Shown piece after piece: positions 60,651-64,000 of a stretch of 64,000 nt of DNA; position 1 is the first letter of the stretch, and each line of letters opens with the position of its first letter. A program made the position numbers and the translations under genes. This DNA comes from Chitinophaga tropicalis. GTDB lineage: Bacteria; Bacteroidota; Bacteroidia; Chitinophagales; Chitinophagaceae. The notes below the pieces were generated by a model that made no database searches, was not told the DNA's origin, and was given only the letters and a program-made list of their open reading frames with translations. The stretch lies in NCBI RefSeq assembly GCF_009758205.1, contig NZ_WRXN01000005.1, positions 186,001 to 250,000 on the forward strand, written 5' to 3'.

Positions 60651-61985
60651 TTAAAGAATTCCAACGATTGCCAGTAGTCGGATATGACTGAGTTTTAAAT
60701 TGGTCTGTGCGGTTGCCAGATTAAATTTAGCCTCCAGCAAAGCATTTTCTGCTTCCAAAAGATCTGTCAAAAGTGATTCCTGATTGAGATAACTGTTTCT
60801 GATGACCCTGGCGGTTTCGGCCGTTTTAGTGATATTCTCCTCTGCCGCTTCTACGCTTTCTCTAGCCTGTTGTTGTTGTAAAAACGCCTCTTTTACCCGA
60901 ATGGAAATTTCGTCCTTTTTAATGTTGGCCATTTCTTTTGCCTGACTATTAACAACCTGAGCACGTGCAATGGAATGTTTGCTTTTGTATAAATTATCAA
61001 TAGAAAACTGCACCTTGATTCCTGTTTGCCCAAATCCCCATAAATCATTCGAATAAGGATAAAATGAGATCTGCGGATAGGTATAATTGTAATTGGAATA
61101 CAAGGAAACTTTAGGTAATACCGTAGCTTTAATTTGCTTGATATTCATCTCACTCAATCTAAGATCACTGGTGACCATTTTATACTCAGGCGATTGGTCC
61201 AGCGCGATATTTACGTAATCGGCGTAACCAGAATCTGCGTTAGCATCCTTTTCAAATCCACTTCTATAAGTAATCTCTAATCCCTCTTCATTATCCCGAC
61301 CCATCAATATATTCAGACGTTGTTTGCTGATGCCGATCTTCTTTTCAATATCTGAAAGGCTTAATTCCAACTGTGACAATTTTACCGAGGTTCTCAGCAC
61401 ATCACTCTTTAGTACAATACCGTTTTTGTGCAAGCTTTCGATAAGTAATAGCTGCTTTTTCTCTGCAGCTATTTCTGCAGCAAGAAAATCACGGAAGTTC
61501 AGAAACTTATATAACCCAAAATAAGCATCCGCAACATTGTATTTTACGCTGTGCTTTTGCATATCAACTTCATATTGACTACGAGTCTCATCTTCCTGCT
61601 TCATCTTGATATTCCTTTTGTCTTTACCGCCGTTAAACAGGGTAAAATTCAAGTTGTAGCCTACTCCGTAGCCATAGCCTTTTACAGGTACATCTTGTGG
61701 AGATGAGAATAATCCATTATCATAAATGAGAAATTTTGAATTGGCTTTTACATCTCCCCCTATTGAAATTTCCGGTAGTAAACGGTCTTTAGCTTCAAGA
61801 ACTTCCAGATTACTTTGTTGAAGATTTAAATCCGATAGTTTTAGTTGTCGGTTATTCATTTCGGCGATTTTCCACATTTCTTCTAAACTAAATACTTGAG
61901 TAGTTTCTAAATCCTGGGCATGGATAGGTTGCGCAAATAGTAGTAGTATAGCCGCATAAATTGGCATCGATTTGTATGGTTTCAT
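60651..61985 (-). CDS. TolC-family outer-membrane efflux channel
   Basis: A 444-residue outer-membrane factor. The signal peptide ends near PIHAQ (about residue 24), and two OEP repeats follow, each a pair of long amphipathic helices: EMNNRQLKLSDLNLQQSNLEVLEAKDRLLPEI and the C-terminal EEDENITKTAETAR-like stretch with LLEAENALLEAKFNLATAQTNLKLS. Beta segments include GYGYGVGYNLNFTLFNGG. Overlap or 10-base spacing with the adaptor gene (depending on its start) shows cotranscription. The order tolC-hlyD-MFS is common in Bacteroidota drug-efflux loci with a divergent AraC regulator. Confidence 0.93.
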   Translation of the reverse strand: MKPYKSMPIYAAILLLFAQPIHAQDLETTQVFSLEEMWKIAEMNNRQLKLSDLNLQQSNLEVLEAKDRLLPEISIGGDVKANSKFLIYDNGLFSSPQDVPVKGYGYGVGYNLNFTLFNGGKDKRNIKMKQEDETRSQYEVDMQKHSVKYNVADAYFGLYKFLNFRDFLAAEIAAEKKQLLLIESLHKNGIVLKSDVLRTSVKLSQLELSLSDIEKKIGISKQRLNILMGRDNEEGLEITYRSGFEKDANADSGYADYVNIALDQSPEYKMVTSDLRLSEMNIKQIKATVLPKVSLYSNYNYTYPQISFYPYSNDLWGFGQTGIKVQFSIDNLYKSKHSIARAQVVNSQAKEMANIKKDEISIRVKEAFLQQQQARESVEAAEENITKTAETARVIRNSYLNQESLLTDLLEAENALLEAKFNLATAQTNLKLSHIRLLAIVGIL

Positions 61986-62021
61986 GCACCTTTCTTTTTA
62001 TAAATGATTGTACGTCCTCTT

Positions 62022-62231
62022 TTACTTAAAGAACCAGTTATTTACTATCTTTTTTAATTCATCAAAGACAATGGTTAAATCCATTATTGGCATAAAAGGA
62101 TCAGAATAACCAGGCAGGTAGATATTGGGTGCATCAATTTCCTCTGCTGGCTGCGATACCGCATTATCAGAAGGCTTGTCTTGCGGCACAGGCTCAACGC
62201 CTTTATTCGGGTTTATGATTTTCTGTTTCAT
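62022..62231 (-). CDS. Small protein at the head of the efflux operon (unknown function)
   Basis: A 69-residue protein, Pro-rich in the first half (PNKGVEPVPQDKP) with a hydrophobic, Trp-containing end (VFDELKKIVNNWFFK). There is no signal peptide. I do not recognise it. Support for it being a gene: it is followed 36 bases later by tolC on the same strand, and an exact minus-strand TAGTTTTG -7 box (62266-62259) lies 28 bases before its ATG, so it would be the first gene of the operon transcript. It could alternatively be a leader peptide. Confidence 0.5.
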   Translation of the reverse strand: MKQKIINPNKGVEPVPQDKPSDNAVSQPAEEIDAPNIYLPGYSDPFMPIMDLTIVFDELKKIVNNWFFK

Positions 62232-62258
62232 AATGACTCGTTAGTATTATTTACACAG

Positions 62259-62320
62259 CAAAACTATCCTTGTTGGAAATTCATCTTTTTATATAATTAG
62301 CCTAATATTTGTTATTTTTG
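62259..62320. promoter_or_regulatory. Divergent promoter region of the efflux operon and its AraC regulator
   Basis: Minus strand: TAGTTTTG at 62266-62259, for the efflux operon. Plus strand: TATTTTTG at 62313-62320, only five bases before the AraC start codon, implying a leaderless or nearly leaderless message. Both match TAnnTTTG exactly; no well-spaced TTTG -33 was found for either. Confidence 0.5.
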
Positions 62321-62325
62321 GCCAC

Positions 62326-63111
62326 ATGAAAATTCTTCAACAACTTATAAATAGTGTTGACCAGAATCCTAAATCAATCCTGGTCATGCGCCAGCAAACC
62401 GAACAGCGGTTGCCTTCACATCAGCACGACAAGGCTCAGTTGTTATTAGTTTTTGGGGGAATTGCTTACCTGCAAACTGATGAAAAGGATTTCTATATTC
62501 CGTCCAATCACTATATCTGGATCCCGAAAAAATATCCCCACAACCTGATGTTTAACACGCAGGATCTATATATCATCAACATCTATTTTCCAGGGAAAAG
62601 CATGGGCGGTTTTTACGACGAAATGGGAATTTATCCGGTGAGTAAACTTCTGTCTGAAATGCTTTCTTTCACGGAAAAATGGCAGGGTGATTATCACAAA
62701 GGTTCGTGGGAATTTGAGTTTTTAACAACTATGAAAAACGTGCTGTCCAAAGAAAACCTCAAAAAGTTTTCCATCCAGCTGCCCACTACTGACGATCAGC
62801 GGCTCCAGGCTATTGTTGGCCAGCTTCGAAGCCGACTTAATGAAAATATTACCCTGGAAGAAACGGCGATGCAATCGGGAATGAGCGTGAGAAGTTTGAC
62901 AAGATTATTTCAGACGAAACTTCACATCACCTTTGTTCAGTATATAAAAATGTTGAGGATTATCCGGGCTATGGAAATGATTAAAAACACCGAACTGAAC
63001 ATGACCGAAATTGCTTATGAGATTGGATACTCCAATATATCGGCATTCAGTAATAATTTTCACCAATTGACAAACATGAGACCTACGGAATTTAAGGCAT
63101 TGTCTTCATAA
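62326..63111 (+). CDS. AraC-family regulator with cupin domain, likely controlling the efflux operon
   Basis: A 261-residue regulator. Its N-terminal cupin-like sensor holds the basic HQHDKAQLLLVFGGIAYLQTDEKDFYIPSNHYIWIPKKYPHNL (about 33-75), a common AraC effector pocket. The C-terminal AraC domain has ITLEETAMQSGMSVRSLTRLFQTKL and MTEIAYEIGYSNISAFSNNFHQLT. It is divergent from the small protein/tolC/hlyD/MFS operon with 94 bases between, the usual layout of a local efflux regulator. Effector unknown. Confidence 0.93.
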   Translation: MKILQQLINSVDQNPKSILVMRQQTEQRLPSHQHDKAQLLLVFGGIAYLQTDEKDFYIPSNHYIWIPKKYPHNLMFNTQDLYIINIYFPGKSMGGFYDEMGIYPVSKLLSEMLSFTEKWQGDYHKGSWEFEFLTTMKNVLSKENLKKFSIQLPTTDDQRLQAIVGQLRSRLNENITLEETAMQSGMSVRSLTRLFQTKLHITFVQYIKMLRIIRAMEMIKNTELNMTEIAYEIGYSNISAFSNNFHQLTNMRPTEFKALSS

Positions 63112-63518
63112 GAAATCAAGGGGCCATCAATGCTATTTCGGATAAATATCAGATCGAACGGGACGAACTACCGTGTCCTGAAGTACAGCATAAGTTAAAA
63201 GTCAATTTATTGGGAGAAATAGTTACATCTTTCACGATGCCAATGATCTGCATACCTGCTTCATTGATAATGGTATTGTTTGTATCTGTGCCATATACTT
63301 AAAAAAATGATCTACCCGCTTTCATTTTCCTAAGCGATAATAGGTCCGCTTTTAAATCAAAACATTTTAAATCTTTTAACATAGAATATTTTAAAAGTTT
63401 ATTCCATTCCAGTAATTTCTGCCAGAAATTTGGCTCTACAACGGCTATGGATATTATCAATTAATAATTACTAGCTATTAAAGACCAGTGTCGGAAATTC
63501 TGTACAAACATTACTATT
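63112..63518. other. Intergenic stretch with possible gene debris
   Basis: 407 bases between the AraC gene and the next start codon. A stop-free stretch at about 63129-63302 (plus) reads AISDKYQIERDELPCPEVQHK..., with a hydrophobic end before a TAA. It has no plausible start codon and overlaps no recognised family, so it may be the tail of a lost gene or chance. Beyond it the sequence is AT-rich with no clear promoter. Confidence 0.3.
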
Positions 63519-64000
63519 ATGAAATCTCTTGTTTATTTTCTTATCCTCCTCATTTATCCACGTTTACTATATGGTCAAAAAAAATTCGAGGTATCCTTTT
63601 CGTTCCCTGACAGCGCAGAAATAAAAAAGCTGTCTTTCTTCTACTATGATTGTCATCTAAGAGAACTCAGGCCTGTTTCAGCATCTTATAGTAATAACCA
63701 GGCAACCATTTCTCACAGCTACAACACAGTATATGCTCAGATCTATGTAGAGTATGGCTCCACTGATTACAAGCATGGTATGACGATATTCACCACGGAA
63801 AAGCCGGCTAAAGTCATGTTCTCAGGTGTGATCAATGAAGCTGATCCCTTTAGAAATTATACGCTGGTGAATGCCCAGGATCCTAAACAGGAATTTTTAG
63901 CAGAGGAAGAATACATAAGAGAAGCTCAAAATACCTATAAGCAAATCTATGATTCAATAGCCCCTAAATGGAAATCAGAAGATAGTCTTGACTTTCATAA
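63519..64000 (+). CDS. Secreted protein of unknown function (partial)
   Basis: The first ~160 residues of a protein that runs off the right edge. A signal peptide (MKSLVYFLILLIYPRLLYGQ) is followed by beta-rich sequence (KFEVSFSFPDSAEIKKLSFFYYD; KAKVMFSG-like KPAKVMFSGVINEADPF), then a charged helical segment (EFLAEEEYIREAQNTYKQIYDSI). The layout resembles the N-terminal part of Bacteroidota TlpA-like thioredoxin proteins that begin with a beta domain, but the thioredoxin motif would lie outside the window, so this is a guess. No Lys/Arg-rich membrane anchor is seen apart from the signal. Confidence 0.6.
   Translation, partial: MKSLVYFLILLIYPRLLYGQKKFEVSFSFPDSAEIKKLSFFYYDCHLRELRPVSASYSNNQATISHSYNTVYAQIYVEYGSTDYKHGMTIFTTEKPAKVMFSGVINEADPFRNYTLVNAQDPKQEFLAEEEYIREAQNTYKQIYDSIAPKWKSEDSLDFH

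Noticed and set aside
63129..63302. Possible small gene after the AraC regulator
   Set aside because: The stop-free run has no start codon in place and no recognised family. It is recorded only as possible debris.

Overview
The window reads as chromosome of a Bacteroidota bacterium, most likely a soil or plant-associated member of the Chitinophagaceae (Chitinophaga-like). This is inferred from two SusC/SusD pairs, an ECF sigma/FecR pair, a two-gene version of a hybrid-type two-component system, an Oar-like TonB receptor, LytTR/propeller kinases, moderate GC, and promoter boxes of the Bacteroidota type (TTTG, 19 bases, TAnnTTTG; clearest in front of a tRNA-Leu). No rRNA, CRISPR array, intact insertion sequence or prophage was seen.

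Layout. 1-424: 5' end of a ribB/ribBA gene. 797-4033: Oar-like TonB receptor. 4125-9220: a five-gene operon of an alpha/beta hydrolase, an ATP-grasp ligase, a YbdK-type carboxylate-amine ligase, a class I glutamine amidotransferase and a second ATP-grasp-like protein, which looks like a pathway for an unknown amide- or peptide-linked small molecule. 9258-18389 (minus): an ECF sigma / FecR / SusC / SusD locus with an SGNH hydrolase and a FAD-dependent oxidoreductase; the SGNH hydrolase has its nucleophile block at the C terminus, as in a circular permutation. 18487-24173: housekeeping genes (rhodanese, PASTA protein, Ddl, ferredoxin, LuxC-like acyl-CoA reductase, HtrA protease). 24273-27958: a LytTR regulator and propeller histidine kinase. 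28051-38251: proS, a Gly/Tyr-rich lipoprotein, a FadL-type porin, a tRNA-maturation cluster (miaA, a pRiA4b-like protein, cca, tsaC), a glycosyltransferase and dapD.

38316-42086 is an AT-rich block beginning at tRNA-Leu(CAG). It holds an AAA ATPase plus a DUF4276/Toprim-like protein (a candidate defence pair), an EptA-like phosphoethanolamine transferase, and apparent gene debris. 42163-43726 has an NmrA-like protein and a Crp/Fnr regulator.

43996-56547 is a polysaccharide utilisation locus, probably for pectin (arabinan / rhamnogalacturonan I): a GH43 lipoprotein with a ricin-type domain, a split HTCS regulator (sensor kinase plus AraC-type response regulator), SusD, SusC and a GH105 hydrolase. 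A shared motif built around TTTTTGTCGA lies upstream of the GH43 gene, susC and the GH105 gene and is the best candidate for the HTCS operator. 56784-63111: an AraC regulator, an aldo/keto reductase remnant, and a tripartite efflux operon (small protein, TolC, HlyD/EmrA, EmrB-like MFS) divergent from a second AraC regulator. 63519-64000: start of a secreted protein that runs off the window.

Functions come from motif and family recognition by eye; no database search was run.
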